Source: Cellvibrionaceae bacterium
Lineage (GTDB): Bacteria; Pseudomonadota; Gammaproteobacteria; Pseudomonadales; Cellvibrionaceae
DNA: 64,000 nucleotides
NCBI GenBank assembly: GCA_021151825.1
Contig: JAGKWQ010000010.1
Span: forward strand, 62,001 to 126,000
Direction: 5' to 3'
Shown: one piece after another, positions 41,715-51,430 of the stretch
How the letters are laid out: every line of letters begins with the position of its first letter
How positions within the stretch are numbered: the stretch's first letter is position 1
Translations under genes and position numbers: made by a program
Notes under the pieces: model-generated
Databases searched by the model: none
Seen by the model: the letters and a program-made list of their open reading frames with translations, nothing else
Told to the model about the DNA's origin: nothing

Positions 41715-43217
41715 ATGAAAATTACCGCCGATTCCTCCTTTTTATACACTGCCGCCGAAACCTATGCGGTGGACGCCGCCGCTATTGCATCGGGGATTCC
41801 GTCCATCCAGTTAATGAAGCGTGCCGGGCGCGCGGCGTTTGAGTTGGTGACGGAGCGTTTTGCCGATGTGGGGTTGGTTAGCATCTTCGCCGGCGGTGGC
41901 AATAATGGCGGCGATGGTTATGTATTGGCAGGTTTGCTGGCTCAACGATTGTTCGCGGTGAAGGTAATTGCCCTGGTTGCGCCCGATCAACTGAAAAATG
42001 AAGTGCGTCAGGCTTATGAATTTGCGGTGCAGGAAGGGGTGGAGGTTTTGGCGTTTGGTGATGTTCCATTTATTGAAGCTCCGGCCGAAGGTCTGATTGT
42101 TGATGCCATGCTTGGTATCGGTTTGCAGGGCGCCGTACGCGAAAACTACGCATCTGCCATCGAGCAAATTAACGCCAGTGGTTTGCCGGTCTTCGCGCTG
42201 GACATTCCTTCCGGCTTGCAGGCTGATACTGGTGCTGTCGCAGGCGCGGTAGTGCAGGCGCAGCTCACCTTGACGTATATCGGTGTAAAGCAGGGATTAT
42301 TAACTGGTCGCGGCCCAGCGGTTTGCGGTGAGTTAGTGCTGGCTAACCTGAATGTGCCCGAAGCCTCGTATACCGCCGTTAATCCATCCACAGAGAGACT
42401 GTATTTAAATGCGCTGTTGCCATTGCTGGCACCACGCGCTGCTGACGCCCATAAAGGTGATTTTGGCCATGTATTAGTGATCGGTGGCGATACCGGTTAT
42501 GGCGGTGCCGCTTTAATGGCTGCAGAGGCGGCGGCACGTACCGGAGCCGGATTGGTGAGTATCGCTACGCGCCCTGAGCACATACCGGCGATCCTTGCTC
42601 GTCGCCCGGAAATCATGGCTTGCGGTGTGGTGTCCGGCCAAGAGCTGGAACCTTTGCTGGCGCGGCCAACAGTGTTGGTTGTTGGTCCTGGTTTGGGGCG
42701 CTCGCCCTGGTCCGAGCAGATGTTGCAACAAGCCGTAAAGAGCGGTCTGCCCTTAGTGCTGGATGCGGATGCACTCAATATTCTCGCCGGCGGGCGAGTA
42801 GTGCCAGCCAGTGTCAAACGCGATAACTGGCTGCTGACTCCCCATCCGGCAGAAGCCGCGCGTTTGCTCGGGCAAACCACGGCAGAAGTGCAGGCTGATC
42901 GTTTTGCAGCGGTGCGTGCTATCCAGTCCAAATACAATGCCAGCGTTATTCTCAAAGGCGCCGGTAGTTTGGTGGCCTCGGCAGAGGGCTCAGTGGGTGT
43001 TGTCACCGATGGCAATCCCGGCATGGCAACTGGTGGAATGGGCGATGTGCTGTCTGGCATCCTCGGTGGTTTGATTGCCCAGGGGTTGTCGTTGGCCGAT
43101 GCCGCGCGCCTTGGCGCTGTCGTTCACGCCTGTGTGGCCGATCTCGCTGCTGACGAACATGGTCAGCGCAGTTTGTTGGCGACCGACCTTATTCCCTATC
43201 TGGGCGAATTACTGTAA
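41715..43217 (+). CDS. nnr: Bifunctional NAD(P)H-hydrate repair enzyme
   Basis: Repairs damaged NADH/NADPH hydrates. The 500-residue protein is the bifunctional YjeF type: N-terminal epimerase (FAGGGNNGGDGYVLAGLLA, DIPSGLQADTGAV) and C-terminal ADP-dependent dehydratase (HKGDFGHVLVIGGDTGYGGAALMAAEAAARTGAG, DADALNIL, TGGMGDVLSGILGGLIAQG). It starts the block with tsaE 17 bases later, as in many gammaproteobacteria. Confidence 0.95.
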   Translation: MKITADSSFLYTAAETYAVDAAAIASGIPSIQLMKRAGRAAFELVTERFADVGLVSIFAGGGNNGGDGYVLAGLLAQRLFAVKVIALVAPDQLKNEVRQAYEFAVQEGVEVLAFGDVPFIEAPAEGLIVDAMLGIGLQGAVRENYASAIEQINASGLPVFALDIPSGLQADTGAVAGAVVQAQLTLTYIGVKQGLLTGRGPAVCGELVLANLNVPEASYTAVNPSTERLYLNALLPLLAPRAADAHKGDFGHVLVIGGDTGYGGAALMAAEAAARTGAGLVSIATRPEHIPAILARRPEIMACGVVSGQELEPLLARPTVLVVGPGLGRSPWSEQMLQQAVKSGLPLVLDADALNILAGGRVVPASVKRDNWLLTPHPAEAARLLGQTTAEVQADRFAAVRAIQSKYNASVILKGAGSLVASAEGSVGVVTDGNPGMATGGMGDVLSGILGGLIAQGLSLADAARLGAVVHACVADLAADEHGQRSLLATDLIPYLGELL

Positions 43218-43234
43218 GCCGGTGGGAGCTGTTC

Positions 43235-43681
43235 ATGATCGATCGTGAATTCCAATTAGATGATGATGCTCTGATGGTCGCTTTTGGCGAGCAATTAGGG
43301 CGTGCGCTTGCGACCTTCGATGGGGCGGTCTCAGTGTATTTGCAGGGTGATTTGGGGGCTGGGAAAACGACATTGAGCCGCGGGATCTTGCGCGCCTTTG
43401 GTCATACCGGTGCGGTAAAAAGTCCGACCTATACTCTGGTTGAACCCTATGAATTTGTCGGGCGCATCCTGTACCACTTTGACTTATATCGCCTGGGTGA
43501 TCCGGAAGAACTGGAATACATGGGGATTCGCGATTATTTTGCCGCGCCCAATATCTGCCTGATTGAGTGGCCCGAACGCGGTGCTGGCCTGTTACCGGAG
43601 GCCGATGTTAGCGTGCACATAACAGTGGCGACTATTGGTCGCCATATTCACTTGCAAAGTCGTTTGTCACTGGCGATTTAA
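43235..43681 (+). CDS. tsaE: tRNA threonylcarbamoyladenosine biosynthesis protein TsaE
   Basis: ATPase partner of TsaB-TsaD in making the t6A modification of tRNA. The 148-residue protein has the P-loop GDLGAGKTTLSRG, SPTYTLVEPYEF and HFDLYRLGDPEELEYMGIRDYF, all typical. It follows nnr by 17 bases. The usual next gene, amiB, is displaced by two other genes (43803-47481). Confidence 0.95.
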   Translation: MIDREFQLDDDALMVAFGEQLGRALATFDGAVSVYLQGDLGAGKTTLSRGILRAFGHTGAVKSPTYTLVEPYEFVGRILYHFDLYRLGDPEELEYMGIRDYFAAPNICLIEWPERGAGLLPEADVSVHITVATIGRHIHLQSRLSLAI

Positions 43682-43802
43682 GCTTCGTATTCATTCACTT
43701 GTCATCTCCCTGTCATTGGTGAAAAACCTGAAACTAACCTAGGCTTGGGAATACCGCTCATAGAATGTGATTGGCTGGTTGTTAGTGTGGTGAGGGAGAT
43801 TC

Positions 43803-46046
43803 ATGCACAAAAAAATGCTTTTCCGACAAGGGCTGCCCGCAGGCTGCGTGCGCGGCTTTTTGTTATTGCTGTGTATTTCCAGCGCATTTTTTTGTGCAAC
43901 CTGCGGCGCCGATGAGCCACCCCAACGCGTTCTATTTGGTGGCGATGCCGAATATCCTCCCCTTGAATGGATGGAAAAAAACCAGGCCAAGGGATTTAAC
44001 GTAGAACTTGCTCGTACCGTTGCGCGTTTGGGTGGTAGTAAGGCGGAGCATCATTTGGGCAACTGGCCCGATGTTATCCATGCGCTGGAAGAAGGCCGCC
44101 TTGATGTGGTGCCCATGTTTTATTCCGCTGAGCGGGCCAAGCAATTTATTTTTACCCACGCCTATTATTACCCCTCCCATTCTATCTATGCGTTGCCGGG
44201 TGCTGTGCGCGTTTCCACAGTGGATGATTTGAATGATCACACCGTTGCAGTGGAACAGGAGTCGTTTGCTCACCAGCAATTGCGCGGGTTAGCGATAAAA
44301 CCGCAGTTAGTGCTAACGCCCAATACGCTCACTGCGATAGAAGCATTATTAAATGGCAAAGCGGAGTACGCCATTCTCACCAGTCTTGCTGCTGATAGTT
44401 TGTTGCGGAAAAATGATTGGAAACTGGAGCGCATGGGGGCGCCTTTCTGGTCGCGCGGTTATGCCTTTGCGGTCAATAAAAATAAACCGGAGTTGGCAGA
44501 GTGGCTGCAAGATGCGCTGAGTGAAACAATTGCATCGGGGCGTTACCAACAGCTTTATAGTGAATGGAAACCCGCACTCGAACCTGCAGCAGCCGACAAA
44601 ACCCTGGTAAACATATTGTGGATCAGTCTCGCCCTGGTGATTGTTATTTTACTGTTGGGCGCAAGTTGGTATTGGAGCTTGAAACGCACCGTTGCCCTGC
44701 GCACACAGGAATTGCGCGACGCACTCACCCAGCGTGAAATGGCCGAACAGGAGTTGCGTCATGTTGCCCATTTTGATTCCCAAACCGGTCTGGCCAAACT
44801 GCAATATTTTATCGAACAAGTGGATGATTATTTTCACTCGCACCAGCAGCCGGTGAAACAGGAAAAAGAAATCCTGATTTTAAAACTGGTCGACCTGGAT
44901 GTAATCGTGCGCACCTTTGGTTTCTCGCGTGCAGAAATGGTGGTTAGTGCTTTTGCTGTGCATCTGGTGAAATTAAATGATTCGCTGGCGGCTTATCTCG
45001 GGCGCGGCGTCTTTGCGATTTTTACCAACAAGTGTAATGCCCTGACATTGTTTGATCGCCTTGGTGCAGCTATGACCAATTCTGACCCGGGATTAAATTC
45101 GCAATTTGTCGGCGGCTCGGCCTATTGGCCTGAACATGGGCGCTCGGCGGGGAAATTAATGCGGCACGCGGAAACGGCCATGGCGATGAGCATTGCGCGC
45201 CGGCGGCGCTGGATGGCTTACGAATCTGCCATGGAACCCAGCCGTCTGGATCTGGATATTATTTCGATTTTTATCGATGGCAATGTGCAGGGAATATATC
45301 CGGTATTTCAACCGCAGCTGGATTTACGCACCGGCAAAATTACCTCGGCAGAAGTATTGGTGCGCTGGCAGCACCCGCGTTTGGGGTTTATTCCCCCTAA
45401 TGTATTTATCCCGCTGTTGGAAAATTCCGGTTTGATCGAACAAATTACCGCGCAGATGATCGACGAAGCGGTGCGCGTTGCGGTGTTGTTGCGCAAACGC
45501 AATTTGCCTTGCGCAATCAGCGTCAACATTTCCGCGTACGATTTAATTGAAACCAATCTTGCCGAAGTGATCGGTCAGGCGTTGGTTCGCTATAAAGGTG
45601 TGGCGAGCGATATTAAATTGGAGTTAACCGAAACTTCGGTCGCGAGCGATCCACAACGCGTAAAACAAGTATTGCTGGAATTAAGTGAGTTGGGTGTATA
45701 TGCCTCGGTTGATGATTTTGGAACGGGTTATTCATCGCTCTCGTATTTGACGATGTTTCCGATTCGCGAATTAAAAATTGATCGCACGTTTGTCAGCGAT
45801 ATGATCGGCAACCCGCGCAACCACAGTATTGTGCGCTCCACGATTTTAATGGCGCGCGAGCTTGGCCTGACGACGGTTGCTGAAGGTGTGGAGGATGACC
45901 AAACCCTGCAAATTCTCAAAAAAGATGGGTGCGATCTGGCGCAGGGTTATGTGATTGCGAAGCCGATGGCGGAAGCAGAATTTATTGAGTTTATGCGCGC
46001 CCACGCCGCGCAACTTTTTGATATCAGCCAATTTATGAAACGATAA
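43803..46046 (+). CDS. SBP-GGDEF(degenerate)-EAL signalling protein
   Basis: A 747-residue membrane protein. After a signal peptide (about 1-38), a bacterial extracellular solute-binding family 3 domain (about 45-255: YPPLEWMEKNQAKGFNVELAR...) faces the periplasm; then a membrane helix (LVNILWISLALVIVILLLGASWYW) and cytoplasmic GGDEF and EAL domains. The GGDEF signature is lost (AYLGRGVFAIF), so it is catalytically dead. The EAL side keeps key residues: E in SAEVLVRWQHP, ISVNISAYDL, LELTETSV, DDFGTGYSSL, ELKIDRTFV and AEGVEDDQ. Likely a c-di-GMP phosphodiesterase switched by an amino acid or similar ligand. GAGGGAGATTC precedes the ATG. Confidence 0.9.
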   Translation: MHKKMLFRQGLPAGCVRGFLLLLCISSAFFCATCGADEPPQRVLFGGDAEYPPLEWMEKNQAKGFNVELARTVARLGGSKAEHHLGNWPDVIHALEEGRLDVVPMFYSAERAKQFIFTHAYYYPSHSIYALPGAVRVSTVDDLNDHTVAVEQESFAHQQLRGLAIKPQLVLTPNTLTAIEALLNGKAEYAILTSLAADSLLRKNDWKLERMGAPFWSRGYAFAVNKNKPELAEWLQDALSETIASGRYQQLYSEWKPALEPAAADKTLVNILWISLALVIVILLLGASWYWSLKRTVALRTQELRDALTQREMAEQELRHVAHFDSQTGLAKLQYFIEQVDDYFHSHQQPVKQEKEILILKLVDLDVIVRTFGFSRAEMVVSAFAVHLVKLNDSLAAYLGRGVFAIFTNKCNALTLFDRLGAAMTNSDPGLNSQFVGGSAYWPEHGRSAGKLMRHAETAMAMSIARRRRWMAYESAMEPSRLDLDIISIFIDGNVQGIYPVFQPQLDLRTGKITSAEVLVRWQHPRLGFIPPNVFIPLLENSGLIEQITAQMIDEAVRVAVLLRKRNLPCAISVNISAYDLIETNLAEVIGQALVRYKGVASDIKLELTETSVASDPQRVKQVLLELSELGVYASVDDFGTGYSSLSYLTMFPIRELKIDRTFVSDMIGNPRNHSIVRSTILMARELGLTTVAEGVEDDQTLQILKKDGCDLAQGYVIAKPMAEAEFIEFMRAHAAQLFDISQFMKR

Positions 46047-46101
46047 GCTCATTTGATCAGTGAGCGATTTTTTCCGACGTTATTAAGGCAATTGCTCACG
46101 T

Positions 46102-47451
46102 TTAAAACGTCCACCCGAGTTGCAATCCTCCCGCACGATAATCTCCTCCGCTCGCATAAGCCACATCCACTACAAAACGTTTCCAGCGATAACCGACACC
46201 GGCGCTGGCCATATTTTCGTGCATACCGGTTTGGTCATTGCGATAGCCAGCGCGCAACGCAAGGCTATCAAACACTACATATTCTGCGCCCAAACTTAAC
46301 TCCTGTGTTCCTGCCTCGGTAGCCATGGGCGTGGATTCTTCCAGATCGTAATCCAGACCCACACTGAATTTATCGCTGACATAACCGAAGCCCATGCGTG
46401 CACGGGAACTCAGCGTCACTTTCAAATCCGGCCCCGGCTCGCCGGTCACCGGGTCGGCTTCCTGTTTGGTGCTGAAACGCTTTTTAAAGGCATCTTTTAA
46501 TGTGAGGCTAACGCGATAATGCTCGGCAATGGTTGCCGCTATGCCGAGATCTGCATTGAGCGTCAGGTGGGTTTCCTGGGTATCTTTAAATTCATCGCCG
46601 GCTTCTTCAACCGAATCGAGGCTATCGTTAAAGTCAGCGGTATCGCGAAAGGCATCAACACGCATTAACTTGGGGGTAATGCCAATGGCGATGCCGTGTC
46701 CGCGCACTTCAAATTGTTTGGCCATCGCCATGCCCCATTCACTCACAATCAGCGCACTCACATCAGCACTGGAAGTGAGTGTGCGGGTGAGATCCAGTAA
46801 TTGGCCACGGCTGTTGACGAGATGCGGATAGGCAGCCGCAACAGTGGCCGGGTCAGCGCCTGCTGCAATTTGTCCCATGGACTCAATGTAATCACCGAGC
46901 AGTGCGCGGTCGGCGTCGCTAACATTGGCAATACCGCCTGCCAATGCGCGCGCACCAAAATAAAATCCGCCGCCTTCGCGATTGCTCGGCTCGCTGATAT
47001 TGAATCCAATAAAACTGTCGACGGATAAATCCTTGCCCGCAATATCATCCAGTACATCGCGCAAATCGGTGGCGACATCGCGAATTAATGCGGCGGATGT
47101 TTGTACGGGAGCATCATTGAAATTATCAATTGCACTACTAAGTTGCGTATCCAACTCATCTTCAACCGCATCAATAGCCGATTCGGCTCCATCAGATACT
47201 TGCACCACAATATTGGGTAGATAAACCCGCCCATCGCGACCAGCTTCTTCTTCCTCTTCATGAAACGCGAGCAGGGCAGGATTATAAAACGCCGCTTGGG
47301 CGTGAGTACCAATGGCTGTTGCGGCGCCGCCCATCGCTAATGCGCGTGAATCGTAAACCCCATAGCTGATTGCAAAAGCCGGTGAGCTGAGTGATGCGAG
47401 CAGTAATGCCGCAGGTTTGAAACAATAATGGTGGGCGAAAAATGCGGGCAT
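46102..47451 (-). CDS. TraF-like (TraF_2) outer-membrane protein
   Basis: A 449-residue protein (start at ATG 47451; a TTG ten codons upstream is also possible). A signal peptide ending LASLSSPAFA precedes the segment SYGVYDSRALAMGGAATAIGTHAQAAFYNPALLA, the hallmark of the TraF_2 family (conjugal-transfer-named outer-membrane proteins with a FadL-like barrel). The C-terminal half has strands and ends GGLQLGWTF, a typical barrel end with a terminal Phe. The name TraF_2 does not imply conjugation; no transfer genes are present. Probably an outer-membrane protein of unknown function. Confidence 0.8.
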   Translation of the reverse strand: MPAFFAHHYCFKPAALLLASLSSPAFAISYGVYDSRALAMGGAATAIGTHAQAAFYNPALLAFHEEEEEAGRDGRVYLPNIVVQVSDGAESAIDAVEDELDTQLSSAIDNFNDAPVQTSAALIRDVATDLRDVLDDIAGKDLSVDSFIGFNISEPSNREGGGFYFGARALAGGIANVSDADRALLGDYIESMGQIAAGADPATVAAAYPHLVNSRGQLLDLTRTLTSSADVSALIVSEWGMAMAKQFEVRGHGIAIGITPKLMRVDAFRDTADFNDSLDSVEEAGDEFKDTQETHLTLNADLGIAATIAEHYRVSLTLKDAFKKRFSTKQEADPVTGEPGPDLKVTLSSRARMGFGYVSDKFSVGLDYDLEESTPMATEAGTQELSLGAEYVVFDSLALRAGYRNDQTGMHENMASAGVGYRWKRFVVDVAYASGGDYRAGGLQLGWTF

Positions 47452-47717
47452 AAACAGTACCGGTTGATGTAGTCGAGCCAATAATGCAGAAGCTGGTTTG
47501 AGTATAGCCGTGCCTGGTTCACAGATTTCGGGGAAAAGTTAATGGACCTTGGCGATCAAACAGTGATCAAATTGGCAATTTTGCTAGAGTGAAAAGAGGT
47601 TTTTGCGGTAAAGTGCGCCTGCTACCATCGTCGTTAAACGGTGGGTGATGTTGCGTCATAACGACAAAAAGCTGTTGATATCAGCAGATAGAGAGTATTC
47701 CGGTTTTGAAATTGCCT

Positions 47718-49478
47718 ATGCCTTTTATTCGCCGCACATGTGGATTTTTTTTCCTGGGGCTGATTGTTCTTGCCCAGGCCGCCCAGTCGGCGACCGTCAA
47801 TGGTGTACGTGTCTGGCGCGCGCCTGATCACACTCGCATTGTGTTGGACCTGGATGCGCCGGTACAACACAGCCTGACTCTCGCCAACAACCCTGATCGA
47901 ATTATTCTCGATGTTCCTGCGAGCGCACTAAATGCCGCACTAAACAATTTGCCGCTCGCCGATACACCGGTATTGGCGGTGCGCAGCTATGTGCAAAATA
48001 AAACGGATTTGCGTTTGGTTCTGGATCTGAAAGCCAAAATCGCACCTAACAGTTTTTTGTTAAAAGCTCATGGTGGTATGCATGATCGTTTGGTGATTGA
48101 CCTCTATGACGAGCCTGCCACGCCAACCAATACAATAGCGGCCACTGTTGTTGATAAACCTGTGGTTGCACCTGCTAATACAGCCGCGCCCGCCAATAAA
48201 AATCCGGTGACTGTTAATCCAATCGCTACCAATCCGGCGGCTACAAATGCCCCTGCTTCAGTAAAGCCTGTGGTTGTGGCACCAGCGCCTGTTGAAAAAA
48301 CGCCGGCACCGGCAAATGTCGATTTGCAAGGCAAGCGCACTATCGTTATTGCCGTTGATGCGGGGCACGGTGGTGAGGATCCCGGTGCAATGGGGCCCAA
48401 TCGTATTCGTGAAAAAGAAGTGACGCTCGCGATTGCCAAAGAGTTGATCGCCGCTATTAATGCGCAGCCGGGCTTCAGTGGTAAATTAACCCGCACTGGC
48501 GATTATTTTATCCCATTGAAAAAACGCCGCGATATTGCGCGCACGATGAAAGCGGATTTGTTTGTTTCTATCCATGCGGATGCATTCCATAAATCCAGTG
48601 CGCGCGGCGCGTCGGTATTTGCGTTATCGCGCAACGGTGCAACTTCAGAAACTGCGCGCTTTTTGGCAGAGCGTGAAAACGAATCGGATTTGATTGGCGG
48701 TGTGGGCAATATCAGCCTGGATGATAAAGACCAGGTGCTTGCCGGTGTGCTGGTGGATTTATCCATGACTGCAACACTCAATTCAAGTTTGCAGGTTGGG
48801 CATCATGTGTTGAATTCTATGGGCGGCATTGCGCATCTGCACAAGCGTCATGTGGAACAAGCGGGCTTTGTGGTATTGAAAGCACCGGATGTACCTTCGA
48901 TTCTGGTGGAAACCGGTTTTATTTCCAATCCGGATGAATCGCGCAAACTGGCAACGCCGGCTTATCGCAAACAAATGGCTAGTTCAGTATTTAAAGGTAT
49001 TCGCCAATATTTTTATCAGCATCCGCCGGCAGGCACGTATGTCGCGGCGCAATTGCAATCCGGTGGCATAAAAGATTTTGAGCGGCAACATACGGTTACA
49101 GCGGGTGATAGTTTATCGGCAATTGCCGCGCGTTATGGTGTAAGCAGCCAGCAATTGATGCAATACAACAAAATGAATTCCACCGTTGTGAAGCTCGGGC
49201 AAGTAATACGAATTCCTTCCGGCAATGCGCCTGTCACTGCACCTGTTGCTACTGCGCAAGTGGAACCAACTACGCTGCCGGTTGCACGGCCGGTTATTTC
49301 GCAACCGGTTTCCAGGCCGACAACTGCGTTGCCGCGCCAACATAAAGTTATCGCGGGCGATACGCTCTCTGGCATTGCTTCCCGTTATGGCGTATCGGTG
49401 GGACAGTTGTTGCGTCACAACAATATGAAAAATCCCACAGTAAAAATCGGTCAAACCATTAAAATCCCCACGACCTGA
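47718..49478 (+). CDS. amiB: N-acetylmuramoyl-L-alanine amidase
   Basis: Splits daughter cells by cutting septal peptidoglycan between the sugar and the peptide. 586 residues from ATG 47718 (a TTG four codons earlier is possible): signal peptide, AMIN domain (about 25-115), Pro/Ala/Asn-rich linker, an Amidase_3 domain with zinc ligands His in DAGHGGEDPGA, Glu in IREKEVTL and His in SIHADAFH and the catalytic Glu in LVETGFISN, and two C-terminal LysM repeats (YGVSSQQLMQYNKM and YGVSVGQLLRHNNM). First gene of amiB-mutL-miaA-hfq. Confidence 0.95.
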   Translation: MPFIRRTCGFFFLGLIVLAQAAQSATVNGVRVWRAPDHTRIVLDLDAPVQHSLTLANNPDRIILDVPASALNAALNNLPLADTPVLAVRSYVQNKTDLRLVLDLKAKIAPNSFLLKAHGGMHDRLVIDLYDEPATPTNTIAATVVDKPVVAPANTAAPANKNPVTVNPIATNPAATNAPASVKPVVVAPAPVEKTPAPANVDLQGKRTIVIAVDAGHGGEDPGAMGPNRIREKEVTLAIAKELIAAINAQPGFSGKLTRTGDYFIPLKKRRDIARTMKADLFVSIHADAFHKSSARGASVFALSRNGATSETARFLAERENESDLIGGVGNISLDDKDQVLAGVLVDLSMTATLNSSLQVGHHVLNSMGGIAHLHKRHVEQAGFVVLKAPDVPSILVETGFISNPDESRKLATPAYRKQMASSVFKGIRQYFYQHPPAGTYVAAQLQSGGIKDFERQHTVTAGDSLSAIAARYGVSSQQLMQYNKMNSTVVKLGQVIRIPSGNAPVTAPVATAQVEPTTLPVARPVISQPVSRPTTALPRQHKVIAGDTLSGIASRYGVSVGQLLRHNNMKNPTVKIGQTIKIPTT

Positions 49479-49546
49479 TCATTATCTACTTCGGAAAATT
49501 TTTTCCCTGTTAATGTTTTTTCCAACATAGGTTGATGCGACTTCCC

Positions 49547-51430
49547 ATGCGCAAAATTAAATTACTCAGCCCCCGTCTCGCCAACCAGATCGCTGCTGGT
49601 GAAGTGGTGGAGCGCCCCTCTTCGGTAATCAAGGAATTGCTTGAAAATTCACTTGATGCGGGTGCTACGCGTCTGGAAATTGATATCGAAGAAGGCGGTA
49701 TTAAATTAATGCGCGTACGCGATAACGGCGGTGGTATTGATAAAGATGATTTGCCACTCGCATTAAGTCGCCACGCTACCAGCAAAATTTACGAGCTGGA
49801 TGATCTCGAAGCCGTTGCCACTTTAGGATTTCGCGGTGAAGCATTGGCGAGTATCAGTTCCGTTGCTCGACTTGCATTAATTAGCAGTACCAACGAAGAA
49901 AGTGCGGGTTGGCAAGTGGTAGCTGAAGGCCGCGATATGGAAACCCAGGTTTCACCAGCGCCGCATCCGCGTGGCACTACGGTAGAAGTGCGCGATTTAT
50001 TTTTTAATACGCCGGCACGGCGCAAGTTTTTGCGCACGGACAAAACTGAATACACGCATTTGGAAGATGTCGTAAAACGTTTGGCATTATCGCGCTTTGA
50101 TGTTGCGTTTAATCTGCGCCACAACAATCGCGCAATTTATTCCTGGCGTGCGGGCGATTCGCAGTTAGAACAGGAACGTCGCGTTGCGCAGGTGTGCGGC
50201 CCTGCATTTATGGAAAATGCGGTGCATATTGATATTGAGCGCAGTGGTTTACGTTTGTGGGGGTGGGTTGCACAGCCTACATTCTCGCGCAGCCAGGCAG
50301 ACTTGCAACATTTCTACGTCAATGGCCGCGCGATCCGCGACAAGTTAGTGAGCCACGCTGTGCGTCAAGCGTATCAGGATGTGCTCTATCATGGTCGTCA
50401 TCCGGCATTTGTGTTGTATCTTGAATTGGACCCATCAACGGTGGATGTCAATGTGCATCCCACCAAACATGAAGTGCGCTTCCGCGATAATCGCAGTGTG
50501 CACGATTTTATTTATTCAAGTTTGCATCACGCCCTCGCGCGCGTTCGCCCGGAGGACACCTTGGCGCGGCGCGAATCAAATGAAGCTGATGACGCGTCCG
50601 CTGTAAATCCGTTTGCGCTTTCCACGCAGAAAACAGTGCAGGGAATTGCGGCGGGAGAATTTAAAGGGCAGGAAACCATTGGTTTTCGTGCACCTGTAGC
50701 GGCCGGTTACCAGGGAAATTATCAATCATCCTATAAGCCATCATCGCCAGATGAACATACTGTTCGTGAGCAAATGGCAGTCTATGGTGCATTGCATTCA
50801 TCGCCGTTAAAAAATAATCCACTACCTGAAACCCAAAGTGAAGATATCCCGCCGTTGGGTTACGCACTCGCGCAATTAAAGGGAATTTATATTCTGGCGG
50901 AAAATGCGCAGGGTTTAATTCTGGTGGATATGCATGCAGCGCATGAACGTATTACCTATGAACGCATGAAAGAATCGTTTGGTTGTGGCGGTATTCAAAC
51001 CCAACCGCTGCTAGTGCCGGAATCGATTGCGGTCAGCGAAAAAGAAGCCGATTGCGCGGAAAGTTTTCACGATATTTTTAAAAGCCTCGGTTTTGAATTG
51101 CAGCGCGCCGGGCCGGAAACAATATTGATTCGCCAGATTCCAGTGATATTAAATCGTGCGAAAGTTGAGCAGCTGGTACGCGATGTACTTTCAGATTTAA
51201 TCGAGCACGGCACCAGCGAGCGAATCCAGCATCACATTAATGAAATTCTTGGCACTATGGCCTGCCATGGTTCTGTGCGCGCCAATCGCAAATTAACGAT
51301 TCCGGAAATGAATGCGTTGCTGCGCGATATGGAAGCTACTGAACGCAGCGGACAATGCAACCATGGTCGCCCAACCTGGTTGTTACAATCATTGGATGAA
51401 CTGGATAAATTATTTATGCGTGGCCAATAA
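49547..51430 (+). CDS. mutL: DNA mismatch repair protein MutL (endonuclease type)
   Basis: A 627-residue mismatch-repair ATPase. N-terminal GHKL motifs: ELLENSLDAGA (catalytic Glu), DNGGGI, ATLGFRGEALASIS. The C-terminal domain carries DMHAAHERITYE, matching the DQHA-x2-E-x4-E endonuclease motif, together with ACHGSVRAN and QCNHGRPT; so it nicks DNA itself, unlike E. coli MutL which depends on MutH. I chose the ATG at 49547 (MRKIKLLSPRLANQ); ATG 49535 is possible. It overlaps miaA by one base (TAATG). Confidence 0.95.
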   Translation: MRKIKLLSPRLANQIAAGEVVERPSSVIKELLENSLDAGATRLEIDIEEGGIKLMRVRDNGGGIDKDDLPLALSRHATSKIYELDDLEAVATLGFRGEALASISSVARLALISSTNEESAGWQVVAEGRDMETQVSPAPHPRGTTVEVRDLFFNTPARRKFLRTDKTEYTHLEDVVKRLALSRFDVAFNLRHNNRAIYSWRAGDSQLEQERRVAQVCGPAFMENAVHIDIERSGLRLWGWVAQPTFSRSQADLQHFYVNGRAIRDKLVSHAVRQAYQDVLYHGRHPAFVLYLELDPSTVDVNVHPTKHEVRFRDNRSVHDFIYSSLHHALARVRPEDTLARRESNEADDASAVNPFALSTQKTVQGIAAGEFKGQETIGFRAPVAAGYQGNYQSSYKPSSPDEHTVREQMAVYGALHSSPLKNNPLPETQSEDIPPLGYALAQLKGIYILAENAQGLILVDMHAAHERITYERMKESFGCGGIQTQPLLVPESIAVSEKEADCAESFHDIFKSLGFELQRAGPETILIRQIPVILNRAKVEQLVRDVLSDLIEHGTSERIQHHINEILGTMACHGSVRANRKLTIPEMNALLRDMEATERSGQCNHGRPTWLLQSLDELDKLFMRGQ

